From Cellulomonas fimi (GTDB lineage Bacteria; Actinomycetota; Actinomycetes; Actinomycetales; Cellulomonadaceae): a stretch of 64,000 bases of DNA. The position numbers and the translations under genes were made by a program. The stretch spans positions 1-64,000 of the forward strand of contig NZ_JABCJJ010000002.1 of assembly GCF_012952065.1 (NCBI RefSeq). Reading direction: 5' to 3'. Shown here piece by piece: positions 26,300 to 35,558 of the stretch; position 1 is the stretch's first letter, and each line of letters opens with the position of its first letter. The notes below the pieces were generated by a model. The model worked only from the letters and a program-made list of their open reading frames with translations, was not told where the DNA came from and did no database searches.

Positions 26300-28089
26300 G
26301 CCGACACCTCCTCGGGTGCCGGCTCGGCCACCGCCCGCGAGACGATCGCGCGGTAGGCGCGCCCGGCGTCGTCGTCGGCGTCGAGCAGCTCGGCGTGCGA
26401 GCCGGTCGCCCGCACCCGCCCAGCCTGGACGAGCGCGACCTCGTCGGCGGCCTCGAGCAGGGGCGGGCTGGCGGTGACCAGCACGGTGGTGCGGCCGCGA
26501 CGCTCGGCGGTCAGCCGGGTCGCGATGCGAGCCTCGGTGTGGGCGTCGACCGCACTCGTCGGCTCGACCAGCACGAGGACCTCGGCCTCGGTGAGCAGGG
26601 CGCGCGCGAGCGCGACGCGCTGGCGCTGGCCGCCCGAGAGCGACCGGCCCTTCTCGGCGATCTCCCCCTCCAGACCGCCGGGGACCGACTCGAGCACGTC
26701 GCCCGCGTCGGCGGTCCGGAGCGCAGCGAGGAGCTCGTCCTCGGTCGCGCGGCCGCGCACGTCGAGCTCCTCCGCGAGCGTCCCGGTGAACAGGTGTGGC
26801 GTCGACTCGGCGACCACGATGCGCTCGCGGACCTCGGCGAGGTCGATCGCCGACAGCGGCGCGCCTCCCCAGCTGACCTCGCGCTCGGCGGCGTCCCCGG
26901 CCGCGCCGCCCCCGGCGCGGGGCGCGTCGAAGCGCCCGAGGCGGGCAGCGATGCGGGCGGTCTCGTCGGGATCCGCGCTGACCAGGGCGAGCAGGCGACC
27001 GGGCCGGACGACGACGCCGCTCGGCGGGTCGGTCAGCTCGGCGCCCGGGGCCGGGGCGGGGACCGGCGTGCGGGTCGTGGCCTCGCCGGCCGTGACCGTG
27101 TCCGGCACCGCGAGGACCTTGATGATCTTGCGGGCGCCGATGTACGCGCGGGTCATGATGCGCATCGCCTCGGTCGCGGTCCACAGCGGCTGGGTGAGGA
27201 ACGCGGCGAACCCGTAGAACGCGACGAGCTGACCGGGCGTGATGTCCCCGGCGAGGGCCAGGCGCGCGCCGAACCAGACCACGACGGCGAGGAACAGGCC
27301 GGGGAGCAACGTCTGGAGCGCATCGAGCAGCGACTGCGTCTGGGCCACGCGGACCCCGGCGTGCCGGACGGCCTGCGACTGGGCGCGGTACCGGCGCGAG
27401 AACACCTCCTCGCCGCCGATGCCGCGCAGGACACGCAGGCCCGAGACCGTGTCGGCGCCGAGGGTGGTCAGGCGGCCGGCGGCCTCCCGCTGGGCCGCCT
27501 GGCGCCGCTGCAGCGGCTTCACGAGCAGGGCGAGCGAGCCGGCGACGACGGGCAGCCCCACCAGGACGAGGACGCCGAGCGGCACCGACGTCCGCATGAG
27601 CACGACGGCGATGGCCGCGTAGGCGGCGACGCCACCGAGGAAGCGGGCCGCGATGGCGAACACCTCGCCCATGCGCAGCGCGTCCGACGCGACGGTCGCG
27701 ACGACCTCGCCGGTCGGGAGCTCCGCCGTCACCGCGTCCCCGGTGCGCGTGACGTGGTGGCCGATCTCCTGCGAGGACGCGAAGGCGGCGCGGAGCCAGT
27801 TCTCGACGTCGAGGCGGTGGCCCACGACGTTGGCGACGATCTGCACGGCGCCGACGGCGACCAGCAGCAGGCAGCCGGTCCAGAGCGTGCGCGAGAGCCC
27901 GCCGTCGAGCCCGTCGTCGACGATCCGACCGATGACGAGCGGCAGGAAGGCGCCCGCGACGTTGCCCACGACCCCGACCGCGAGCGCGGCGACGAGGAGC
28001 CCGGCCTGGGCGCGCGCGTGCCACCACAGGTAGGCGAGCGGCGACGTCAGCGGCGGGGAGCCGGGCTGCGGGAGGGGGAGGGGACGCAC
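26296..28089 (-). CDS. ABC exporter half-transporter with degenerate Walker A and switch
   Basis: 597 residues from GTG. Six membrane helices (about residues 25-320) precede an ATPase domain whose P-loop has lost Gly-Lys-Ser (LALVSADPDETARIA), whose Walker B aspartate is Val (VLVLVEPTSAVD) and whose His switch is replaced (VTASPPLLE). The signature LSGGQRQRVALARALL is perfect. It thus supplies the signature for the partner's ATP site only. TAGCGT six bases before the GTG on the minus strand fits a leaderless mRNA and supports this start. Confidence 0.9.
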   Translation of the reverse strand: MRPLPLPQPGSPPLTSPLAYLWWHARAQAGLLVAALAVGVVGNVAGAFLPLVIGRIVDDGLDGGLSRTLWTGCLLLVAVGAVQIVANVVGHRLDVENWLRAAFASSQEIGHHVTRTGDAVTAELPTGEVVATVASDALRMGEVFAIAARFLGGVAAYAAIAVVLMRTSVPLGVLVLVGLPVVAGSLALLVKPLQRRQAAQREAAGRLTTLGADTVSGLRVLRGIGGEEVFSRRYRAQSQAVRHAGVRVAQTQSLLDALQTLLPGLFLAVVVWFGARLALAGDITPGQLVAFYGFAAFLTQPLWTATEAMRIMTRAYIGARKIIKVLAVPDTVTAGEATTRTPVPAPAPGAELTDPPSGVVVRPGRLLALVSADPDETARIAARLGRFDAPRAGGGAAGDAAEREVSWGGAPLSAIDLAEVRERIVVAESTPHLFTGTLAEELDVRGRATEDELLAALRTADAGDVLESVPGGLEGEIAEKGRSLSGGQRQRVALARALLTEAEVLVLVEPTSAVDAHTEARIATRLTAERRGRTTVLVTASPPLLEAADEVALVQAGRVRATGSHAELLDADDDAGRAYRAIVSRAVAEPAPEEVSA

Positions 28090-28152
28090 CCGTCCACGCT
28101 AAGCCTGACCTCCGACACGGACCGAACGAATATCAGGCGCGGCGACCGGGAC

Positions 28153-28281
28153 GAGTCGACGTGTCAGACCGTGCGCGGGCCGGGGCGCGCGCTGCGCCTG
28201 ACACGGTGGGTCGGCAGCGCAGGCGGAGTCGACGTGTCAGACCGTGCGCGGGCCGGGGCGCGCGCTGCGCCTGACACGGTG
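28153..28281. repeat. Duplicated palindromic element (two 56-bp direct copies)
   Basis: Copies at 28153-28208 and 28226-28281 are identical over 56 bases and 73 bases apart. Each begins GAGTCGAC and contains an inverted pair GTGTCAG ... CTGACAC with a very GC-rich middle (GCGCGGGCCGGGGCGCGC). A partial third match TTCTGACACG lies near 28339. The element fills the space between the divergent exporter operon and the DUF3817 gene. It looks like a REP/BIME-type element or a duplicated regulatory hairpin. Confidence 0.85.
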
Positions 28282-28392
28282 GTGGGACGAGCGTCGGGTC
28301 GGGTCGTCAGAGCTGGGTGAGGACCGGGGCTCACGTGGTTCTGACACGTCCGCGAGCGCTCGTGTGGTTGCGGGATGGGGGATGATCGAGGC

Positions 28393-28890
28393 ATGTCCGT
28401 CAGCTCCAACCGCCCTCCGTCCGCGCGGCCGTCGTCCGCGACCGGCTCGTCCGCGACCGGCTCGTCCGCGACCGGCTCGTCCACGACCGGCTCGTCCGCA
28501 GCCTCGTCCGCGGCCGGCTCGCCCGCGGGAACTGCCCCCGTGGCGGCCGCGCCCCCCGTCCGGGAGCCCGAGAAGGCGCTCGCCGCGCTCAAGCGCTACC
28601 GCGTGATGGCGTGGGTGACCGGGGTGATGCTGCTGATCCTCAGTGCCGAGATGCTCCTCAAGTACGCGGTCGGCGCGAGCGACGACGTCATGCGCTGGAT
28701 CGAGTGGATCCCGTTCGCGCACGGCTGGATCTACGTCGTCTACCTCGTGACGGTGCTCGACCTGTGGTCGAAGATGCGGTGGGGCTTCGGCCGGCTCGTC
28801 GTGATGGTGCTCGGCGGCGTCGTGCCCGTGATGTCGTTCCTGGTCGAGCGCCGGGTCCACGCCGACGCCGAGACGCGCCTCAGCCGCTGA
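28393..28890 (+). CDS. DUF3817 membrane protein with Ser-rich repeat tail
   Basis: 165 residues. After a disordered N-terminal tail of SSATG repeats (to about residue 55), the DUF3817 domain shows three membrane segments: RVMAWVTGVMLLILSAEMLL, WIYVVYLVTVLDLW and LVVMVLGGVVPVMSFLVERR, with the family's HGW in between. DUF3817 proteins are small integral membrane proteins of unknown role, commonly found beside guaA in actinobacteria, as here. GATGAT lies six bases before the ATG. Confidence 0.85.
   Translation: MSVSSNRPPSARPSSATGSSATGSSATGSSTTGSSAASSAAGSPAGTAPVAAAPPVREPEKALAALKRYRVMAWVTGVMLLILSAEMLLKYAVGASDDVMRWIEWIPFAHGWIYVVYLVTVLDLWSKMRWGFGRLVVMVLGGVVPVMSFLVERRVHADAETRLSR
28434..28495 (+). 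repeat. 15-bp in-frame repeat in the DUF3817 gene
   Basis: Four consecutive copies of GTCCGCGACCGGCTC (the last with one change), coding SATGS-type units. Copy changes would keep the reading frame. Confidence 0.85.
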
Positions 28891-28923
28891 CCCGCTGACC
28901 CGCTGACCCGCTGACCCGCTGAC
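28884..28923. repeat. 8-bp tandem repeat over the DUF3817 stop codon
   Basis: About five copies of CCCGCTGA run from the last codons of the DUF3817 gene into the spacer before guaA. Each copy contains a TGA, so stops follow one another in several frames. Confidence 0.8.
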
Positions 28924-28969
28924 CCCGCCGACCCGCGGGCACCGACCGCCGGGTGACTACCCTGGACCG

Positions 28970-30553
28970 GTGACCCCACCCGCCGCACCGCCGCCCCACC
29001 GCCCGGTCGTCGTCGTCGACTTCGGCGCCCAGTACGCCCAGCTGATCGCCCGACGGGTGCGCGAGGCGAACGTGTACTCGGAGATCGTCCCCCACACCGC
29101 GACGGTCGACCAGATCCTCGCGAGGAAGCCCGCCGCGATCATCCTGTCCGGCGGCCCGTCGAGCGTGTACGCCGAGGACGCACCCACGGTCGACCCCGCG
29201 CTGTTCGAGGCCGGCGTGCCGGTGCTCGGCATCTGCTACGGCTTCCAGGCCATGGCCCGCGCGCTCGGCGGGACGGTCGCGCGCACGGGCAGGAGCGAGT
29301 ACGGCGGCACGTCGGTCGCCGTCGCGCACGCGGGCGAGCTGCTCCAGGGTTCCCCGGCGCAGCAGGGGGTGTGGATGAGCCACGGCGACGCGGTGCACGA
29401 GGCGCCCGAGGGCTTCGAGGTGCTGGCCACCTCGCCCGGCTCCCCGGTGGCGGCCTTCGAGGACCGCGACCGCCGGCTCTACGGCATGCAGTGGCACCCC
29501 GAGGTCAAGCACTCGCCGATGGGTCAGCGCGCGCTGGAGAACTTCCTGTACGACGGCGCGAGGGTGCGTCCCGACTGGAACCCCGGCAACGTCATCGCGG
29601 ACCAGGTCGCGGCGATCCGGGCGCAGGTCGGCGACGCGCGCGTGATCTGCGGCCTCTCGGGCGGCGTGGACTCCTCCGTCGCGGCCGCGCTCGTGCAGCG
29701 GGCCGTCGGGGACCAGCTGACCTGCGTCTTCGTCGACCACGGGCTGCTGCGTGCGGGCGAGGCGGAGCAGGTCGAGACCGACTTCGTCGCGGCGACCGGC
29801 GTGCAGCTCAAGGTCGTGGACGCGCGCGAGCGGTTCCTCACCGCGCTCGCCGGCGTGAGCGACCCCGAGACCAAGCGCAAGATCATCGGCCGCGAGTTCA
29901 TCCGCGTATTCGAGCAGGCCGCGCGCGAGGTGGTCGAGGACGCGGGCGAGCACGGCGCCGAGGTGAAGTTCCTGGTGCAGGGGACGCTGTACCCGGACGT
30001 CGTCGAGTCGGGCGGCGGCGAGGGCGCCGCGAACATCAAGAGCCACCACAACGTGGGCGGGCTCCCGGACGACCTGCAGTTCTCGCTCGTCGAGCCGCTG
30101 CGCACGCTGTTCAAGGACGAGGTGCGGGCGGTCGGGCTCGAGCTCGGGGTGCCGGAGTCGATCGTCTGGCGCCAGCCGTTCCCCGGACCGGGGCTCGGCA
30201 TCCGCATCGTCGGCGAGGTCACGGCCGAGCGCCTCGAGGTGCTCCGCGCCGCCGACTCCATCGCGCGGGCCGAGCTCACGCGCGCGGGCCTCGACCGGGA
30301 GATCTGGCAGTGCCCGGTCGTGCTGCTCGGCGACGTGCGCTCGGTCGGCGTCCAGGGCGACGGCCGCACCTACGGCCACCCGATCGTGCTGCGCCCGGTC
30401 AGCTCCGAGGACGCGATGACGGCCGACTGGACGCGCCTGCCCTACGAGGTGCTCGCGACCATCTCGACCCGGATCACCAACGAGGTGCCCGAGGTCAACC
30501 GGGTGGTCCTCGACGTGACGAGCAAACCGCCGGGCACCATCGAGTGGGAGTGA
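28970..30553 (+). CDS. guaA: GMP synthase (glutamine-hydrolysing)
   Basis: 527 residues from GTG. The class I glutamine amidotransferase half holds [15 protein letters not shown] and GICYGFQ with nucleophile Cys89, plus the MQWHPEV triad motif. The ATP pyrophosphatase half has SGGVDSS (230-236), and the C-terminal dimerisation domain ends [17 protein letters not shown]. It converts XMP to GMP. TACCCT six bases before the GTG with no ribosome binding site suggests a leaderless transcript. Confidence 0.97.
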   Translation: MTPPAAPPPHRPVVVVDFGAQYAQLIARRVREANVYSEIVPHTATVDQILARKPAAIILSGGPSSVYAEDAPTVDPALFEAGVPVLGICYGFQAMARALGGTVARTGRSEYGGTSVAVAHAGELLQGSPAQQGVWMSHGDAVHEAPEGFEVLATSPGSPVAAFEDRDRRLYGMQWHPEVKHSPMGQRALENFLYDGARVRPDWNPGNVIADQVAAIRAQVGDARVICGLSGGVDSSVAAALVQRAVGDQLTCVFVDHGLLRAGEAEQVETDFVAATGVQLKVVDARERFLTALAGVSDPETKRKIIGREFIRVFEQAAREVVEDAGEHGAEVKFLVQGTLYPDVVESGGGEGAANIKSHHNVGGLPDDLQFSLVEPLRTLFKDEVRAVGLELGVPESIVWRQPFPGPGLGIRIVGEVTAERLEVLRAADSIARAELTRAGLDREIWQCPVVLLGDVRSVGVQGDGRTYGHPIVLRPVSSEDAMTADWTRLPYEVLATISTRITNEVPEVNRVVLDVTSKPPGTIEWE

Positions 30554-30589
30554 GCCGCGCGTCCTGCGCGTGGGGGTGAGTCGCCCGGC

Positions 30590-30624
30590 TGACCATGGTC
30601 AATCCGCGACGTCGCTCGTACAGT
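30590..30624 (+). promoter_or_regulatory. Promoter and palindromic operator of xdhC-xdh
   Basis: TGGTCA (30596-30601) and TACAGT (30619-30624) are 17 bases apart. The -35 box is the right part of a perfect 12-base palindrome TGACCATGGTCA (30590-30601). A regulator bound there would block the -35 box. The operon it controls breaks down purines, so a purine-sensing repressor is a plausible but untested candidate. Confidence 0.55.
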
Positions 30625-30633
30625 CGCAGGACG

Positions 30634-31494
30634 ATGCCGAAGCTGGTGCTCCTCACGCTGCAGGCGCCTCCCCTGCGGGAGCTGCCGGTGCCCACCCGCG
30701 CGACCACGGCGGGCGTCCTGCAGGCCGCTGCGGACCGCGCCGCGACCGGCGTCCGGGGGGCGCTCGCGACCGTGATCGGGCGCCACGGGTCGACGCCGGG
30801 CACCCCGGGTCAGAAGCTCTACCTCGCCGCGGACGGCACGTGCGTCGGCACGGTCGGCGGGGGAGCGGTCGAGCGGGCCGTGCTCGAGGCGCTGGGCGCG
30901 ATGCTCGCCGCGATGGGCACGGAGGCGGGCACGGGCGTGGGCGCCGCGAAGCACGAGGTCCGCACCTTCGAGCTCGGCCCCGAGCTGGGCATGTGCTGCG
31001 GCGGGAGGCTGGACGTCATGCTCGAGCCCGTGGTCGGCGTCGTGCCCTGCCTCGTGGTCGGGGGCGGCCACGTCGCGACCGAGCTCGCCCCGATGCTCGC
31101 CCGCCTGGGGTTCGACGTCACGGTCGTCGACTCGCGCGAGGCCTGGGCCGCGCCCGACCGCCTCGCGGGCGTGCACACCGCCGTCGGGCCCGTCGAGGAG
31201 GTCGGCGGTCCGGTCGACCCGGCGGGCGTCTGCCTGGTGATGACGCACGACCACGCGCTCGACCAGAAGGCGATCGAGTGGGCGCTGCGCCGGGGCTTCG
31301 CGTTCGTCGGGGCGGTGGGCAGCCGGGCCAAGGCCGCGCGCACCCGCTACCGGCTCGAGGCGGCCGGGTTCCCGGCGGAGGACCTGGCCCGCGTGCGGAT
31401 GCCGCTCGGGGTCGACGTCGGGGCTCGCCTCCCCGAGGAGATCGCGGTCTCGATCGCGGCCGAGATGGTCGCATGGAAGCGAGGGAAGGCATGA
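30634..31494 (+). CDS. xdhC: XdhC-type maturation factor for xanthine dehydrogenase
   Basis: 286 residues from the ATG at 30634, nine bases after the predicted -10 box; a longer start at 30595 would put codons inside the promoter. The XdhC/CoxI domain has GSTPGTPGQKLYL, GGGAVE and MCCGGRLDVMLE. The C-terminal Rossmann domain has CLVVGGGHVATELAPML and FVGAVGSRAKAARTRYRL. XdhC proteins bind molybdenum cofactor, aid its sulfuration and load it into the dehydrogenase. The stop overlaps the xdh start as ATGA. Confidence 0.9.
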   Translation: MPKLVLLTLQAPPLRELPVPTRATTAGVLQAAADRAATGVRGALATVIGRHGSTPGTPGQKLYLAADGTCVGTVGGGAVERAVLEALGAMLAAMGTEAGTGVGAAKHEVRTFELGPELGMCCGGRLDVMLEPVVGVVPCLVVGGGHVATELAPMLARLGFDVTVVDSREAWAAPDRLAGVHTAVGPVEEVGGPVDPAGVCLVMTHDHALDQKAIEWALRRGFAFVGAVGSRAKAARTRYRLEAAGFPAEDLARVRMPLGVDVGARLPEEIAVSIAAEMVAWKRGKA

Positions 31495-34400
31495 CGTCGA
31501 CGATCGGGTCGGTCCCGTCCACCGAGGGTGGCGGCGCAACGGCGGAGCCCGAGCGGGAACCACGGGCGGCGGAGGCGGCCGAGGCCACCGGGCCGTCGTC
31601 GTCGTTCCAGCTCGTGCTCAACGGCGAGCCGGTGGCGGTCGAGGGCGTCGAGCCGCAGACGTCGCTGCTCACGTGGCTGCGCGCGACCGGGCGCACGGGC
31701 GCCAAGGAGGGCTGCGCGGAGGGTGACTGCGGTGCGTGCACCGTCACGATGCTCACCACCGACGCCCACGGGAGGCCGACGTTCCGCGCGGTCAACTCGT
31801 GCCTGGTCCTCATGCCGATGACAGCGGGCCGCGAGATCGTCACGGTCGAGGGGGTCGCCGCCGACGCCGACCTCCACCCGGTCCAGCGCGCGATGTGCGC
31901 GCGCTACGGCTCGCAGTGCGGCTACTGCACCCCCGGGTTCGTGATGTCGATGACCGAGGCGTACTACCGCGACGACCTCGTCGCCGGGTGCACCGCCGAC
32001 GACGCCGCCGACCACACCGCCGACGACGCCGCCGACCACACCGCCGACCACACCGCCGACGACGCCGCAACGACCTCCGCGCGGACGCGAGCGCAGGTCG
32101 TGGACCAGCTCACGGGCAACCTCTGCCGCTGCACCGGGTACCGCCCGATCCGGGACGCCATGCTCGACGCCCTCGCGGAGAGGTCGACGACCACGGCGGC
32201 GCCGGACCCGCTGCGCGACCGCCTCGCCGACCCCCCGCCCCCGCTCGCCCCGCTGTCCTACGAGGCGCACGGCCACCGGTTCGAGCGACCGACCACGCTG
32301 GCCGCCCTGCTCGCGCGCAAGGCCGAGCTCGGCGCCGAGGCGGAGCTCGTGGCGGGCGCGACCGAGACCGGAGTCTCGATCAACAAGCTCGGGACCGACC
32401 ACCCGTTGCTCGTCTCGGTCGAGGGCGTCACCGAGCTCGCGGAGATCGAGGAGCTGCCGCACGAGTGGCGTGTCGGTGGCGCGGCGACGCTGACGGCGGT
32501 CGAGGACCGCCTCGGACCGGAGTACCCGATGCTCGCCCGGATGCTGCGGCTGTTCGCGTCGCGCCAGATCCGCAGCCGCGCCACCGTCGCGGGGAACCTC
32601 GTCACGGCGGCACCCATCGGCGACCTCGCTCCGGTGCTGCTCGCGCTCGACGCCGAGATCGTGCTCGAGCGCCAGGGCGGCTCGCGCGCGCTGCCCCTCG
32701 CCGACTTCTTCCTCGGCTACCGCACCACCGCGATCGAGCCCCACGAGATCGTGCGGTACGTCGTCGTGCCCCGAGCGTCGCTGGCGGACGGCACCGTGCG
32801 GCGGGCGGACTCGTCGAAGATCTCCAAGCGCCGCGACATGGCCACCTCGATCGTCGCGGGCGCGTTCGTGGTCGACACCGACGCGAGCGGCACGGTGACG
32901 CGAGCCCGGATCGCGTACGGCGGCGTGGCCGCGACGCCGGTGCGGGCCCGGCGCACCGAGGAGCACCTCGTCGGCCGGCCCTGGAGTGAGGACACGCTCG
33001 CGGGTGCGCTCGAGGCGCTCGGAGGAGACGTCAGCCCGATCGACGACCACCGCGGCGGCGCCGCCTATCGCCGCGACCTGGTCGCGGGCATGCTCACGAG
33101 CTTCTTCCACGACGGCGTCGGGGCGGCGCAGGGCCTCCCGGACGACTTCGAGCCGACCGCGCCCTGGCCGCGCGACGACGAGGGGCGCGGTCTCGACCAC
33201 GAGAGCGCGCGCGGCCACGTGACCGGCCGCGCGCTCTACGTGGACGACGTCGCGCGCCGTCGGCCCATGCTCGACGCCTGGCCCGTCGCCAGCCCGCACG
33301 CCCACGCTCGTGTGGTGAGCATCGACACCGCACAGGCGCTGCGCGAGCCGGGCGTCGTCGCGGTCCTCACGGCGGCCGACGTGCCGGGCAGCAACCTCAT
33401 CGGTCCGGTCCGGCACGACGAGACGCTGTTCGCGGACCCGGACGCCGAGTACGTCGGCCACCTGGTCGCGCTCGTGGTCGGCACGGACGTGCGCGCGTGC
33501 CGCCGCGCGGCCGAGAAGGTGGCCGTCGAGTACGAGCCGCTGCCCGCGGTGCTGGGCATCCGCGCGGCGCTCGAGCAGAACGCGTTCCTCACCACGCCCC
33601 ACGTGATCCGACGGGGCGACTGCGAGGAGGCGCTCCGGGCCAGCCCCCACGTGCTCGACGGCGAGCTCGAGATCGGCGGTCAGGACCACTTCTCGCTCGA
33701 GACCCACGCGGCGTGGGCCGAGGTCGGGGGCGACGGCGAGGTCCATGTCGCGTCCTCCACGCAGCACCCGGCCGAGGTCCAGGAGTCGGTCGCGCGCGTG
33801 CTCGGCCTGCCGCGCAACCTCGTGACGGTCGAGTCGCCGCGCATGGGCGGCGCGTTCGGCGGCAAGGAGACGCAGGCCGCGGGCTGGGCCGCGCTCGTCG
33901 CGCTCGCCGCCGCGCGCACGGGCCGGCCGGTCCGGCTGCAGCTCGACCGCGACGTGGACATGCGGATGACCGGCAAACGGCACCCGTTCCTCGCGCGCTA
34001 CTCGGTCGGGTTCGACGACGACGGACGGCTGCACGCGGTCCGCGCGGCCCTGTGGTCGGACGGCGGGTGGAGCCTCGACCTCTCGGAGTCGATCCTCGAC
34101 CGCGCGCTGTTCCACCTCGACAACTGCACGTACATCCCCGCGGTCGAGATCACCGGGCGGGTCGCGCGCACCAACGTCGCGTCCAACACCGCGTTCCGGG
34201 GGTTCGGCGGGCCGCAGGGGATGATCGTGATCGAGGAGATCCTCGACCGCGTCGCGCGGAAGCTGGGCCTGGCGCCCGAGGTGGTCCGCGAGCGCAACCT
34301 CTACCGCGGCACGGGCGAGACCAACACGACGCACTACGGCCAGGACCTCCTCGACGACCGCATCCCCGTGATCTGGGACCGGCTCATGGCGTCGACCGAC

Positions 34401-35558
34401 TTCGCGGCACGACGGCGCGACGTGGCCGAGCACAACGCGCGCCACCCGCACCTCAAGCGGGGCATCGCGATCACCGCGGTCAAGTTCGGCATCTCGTTCA
34501 CGGCGTCGTGGCTCAACCAGGCGGGCGCGTACGTGCTCGTCTACCGCGACGGCACCGTCCAGGTGAACCACGGCGGCACCGAGATGGGCCAGGGCCTCTA
34601 CACGAAGGTCCGGGGCATCGCGATGCGCGAGCTCGGGCTGCCGGTGGGCGCCGTCCGGGTCATGTCGACGCGCACCGACAAGGTGCCCAACACGTCCGCG
34701 ACCGCCGCGTCGAGCGGCTCCGACCTCAACGGGCAGGCGGTCAAGGACGCCTGCGTCACGCTGCGCGGGCGGCTGGCCCCCGTCGCCGCGCACCTCCTCG
34801 CGCTCGCGAGCGCGGCCGCCACGCGCGACGGCGCCCCGGCCGGCGCAGCGGGCGGCGCCTCGGGCGCGCCGCCCGGACCGACGGTCCCGACGGGGTCCGT
34901 GGTGTTCCGCGACGGGCACGTCAGCACGCCGCAGGCCCCGGGGATCACGATCCCGTTCGCGGTCGTCGTCGAGGAGGCGTACCTCCAGCAGCTCCCGCTC
35001 TTCGCGGCCGGCTACTACGCGACCCCCGGCATCGGCTACGACAAGGTGGCCGGGCGCGGGCGCCCGTTCCACTACTACGCGCACGGCGCCGCGGTGACCG
35101 AGGTCGAGGTCGACGGGCTCACGGGTGCCGAGCGGGTGCTGGCGGTCGACATCCTCCACGACGTCGGCGACACCCTGAACCACGGCATCGACCGGGGCCA
35201 GATCGAGGGGGGCTTCATCCAGGGCATGGGCTACCTCACGGGCGAGGAGCTGCGCTGGGACGACGCCGGCGCCCTCCTCACGCACGCGGCCGGCACCTAC
35301 CAGATCCCGTCGATCGGCGACGTGCCCCCACGGTTCGACGTGACGCTGCTGCCCGACGTCCCGCAGGACGGCGTCATCCACGGGTCCAAGGCGGTGGGGG
35401 AGCCGCCGCTCATGCTCGCGATCAGCGTGCGCGAGGCGATCCGCGACGCGATCGCGGCGTTCGGGGAGCCGGGCGGCGAGGTGCCGCTGCCGTCGCCCGC
35501 GACGCACGAGGCGATCCTCGCGGCGGTCCGGGCCCGGACGGGCGCGGGAGTCAGATGA
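31491..35558 (+). CDS. xdh: Single-chain xanthine dehydrogenase (Fe-S, FAD and Mo domains fused)
   Basis: 1355 residues in one chain. Residues 39-215 are the 2Fe-2S domains: Cys75, Cys80 and Cys83 (CAEGDCGAC), then CGYCTPG and GNLCRCTGYRP. The FAD domain follows (ELVAGATETG, TVAGNLVTAAPIGD). The Mo domains have GGQDHFSLETH, TAFRGFGGPQG and the catalytic Glu in KAVGEPPLML. It oxidises hypoxanthine and xanthine to urate. Most bacterial enzymes are split into XdhA and XdhB, so this is an animal-like fusion. A DDAADHTA repeat is inserted between the two Cys pairs of the second cluster. Confidence 0.92.
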   Translation: MTSTIGSVPSTEGGGATAEPEREPRAAEAAEATGPSSSFQLVLNGEPVAVEGVEPQTSLLTWLRATGRTGAKEGCAEGDCGACTVTMLTTDAHGRPTFRAVNSCLVLMPMTAGREIVTVEGVAADADLHPVQRAMCARYGSQCGYCTPGFVMSMTEAYYRDDLVAGCTADDAADHTADDAADHTADHTADDAATTSARTRAQVVDQLTGNLCRCTGYRPIRDAMLDALAERSTTTAAPDPLRDRLADPPPPLAPLSYEAHGHRFERPTTLAALLARKAELGAEAELVAGATETGVSINKLGTDHPLLVSVEGVTELAEIEELPHEWRVGGAATLTAVEDRLGPEYPMLARMLRLFASRQIRSRATVAGNLVTAAPIGDLAPVLLALDAEIVLERQGGSRALPLADFFLGYRTTAIEPHEIVRYVVVPRASLADGTVRRADSSKISKRRDMATSIVAGAFVVDTDASGTVTRARIAYGGVAATPVRARRTEEHLVGRPWSEDTLAGALEALGGDVSPIDDHRGGAAYRRDLVAGMLTSFFHDGVGAAQGLPDDFEPTAPWPRDDEGRGLDHESARGHVTGRALYVDDVARRRPMLDAWPVASPHAHARVVSIDTAQALREPGVVAVLTAADVPGSNLIGPVRHDETLFADPDAEYVGHLVALVVGTDVRACRRAAEKVAVEYEPLPAVLGIRAALEQNAFLTTPHVIRRGDCEEALRASPHVLDGELEIGGQDHFSLETHAAWAEVGGDGEVHVASSTQHPAEVQESVARVLGLPRNLVTVESPRMGGAFGGKETQAAGWAALVALAAARTGRPVRLQLDRDVDMRMTGKRHPFLARYSVGFDDDGRLHAVRAALWSDGGWSLDLSESILDRALFHLDNCTYIPAVEITGRVARTNVASNTAFRGFGGPQGMIVIEEILDRVARKLGLAPEVVRERNLYRGTGETNTTHYGQDLLDDRIPVIWDRLMASTDFAARRRDVAEHNARHPHLKRGIAITAVKFGISFTASWLNQAGAYVLVYRDGTVQVNHGGTEMGQGLYTKVRGIAMRELGLPVGAVRVMSTRTDKVPNTSATAASSGSDLNGQAVKDACVTLRGRLAPVAAHLLALASAAATRDGAPAGAAGGASGAPPGPTVPTGSVVFRDGHVSTPQAPGITIPFAVVVEEAYLQQLPLFAAGYYATPGIGYDKVAGRGRPFHYYAHGAAVTEVEVDGLTGAERVLAVDILHDVGDTLNHGIDRGQIEGGFIQGMGYLTGEELRWDDAGALLTHAAGTYQIPSIGDVPPRFDVTLLPDVPQDGVIHGSKAVGEPPLMLAISVREAIRDAIAAFGEPGGEVPLPSPATHEAILAAVRARTGAGVR
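31992..32068 (+). repeat. In-frame repeat inserted in the Fe-S domain of xdh
   Basis: Units coding ADDAADHT and ADHT are repeated about four times. The run lies between the CGYC and CRC cluster ligands, in a surface loop of known homologues. Length changes in steps of three bases would keep the frame. Confidence 0.8.

Noticed and set aside
28153-28281. Possible start of a CRISPR array (two equal repeats with a 17-base gap)
   Set aside because: Only two copies, an internal palindrome too long, a gap too short for a spacer and no cas gene.
30595-30633. Earlier start for xdhC
   Set aside because: It would place the first codons over the -35 and -10 boxes; the ATG at 30634 fits the promoter.
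31347-35507. A minus-strand open frame of nearly 1400 codons opposite xdh
   Set aside because: It is rich in Arg, Asp and His with no domain, a usual shadow of GC-rich coding DNA; xdh on the other strand has complete conserved motifs.
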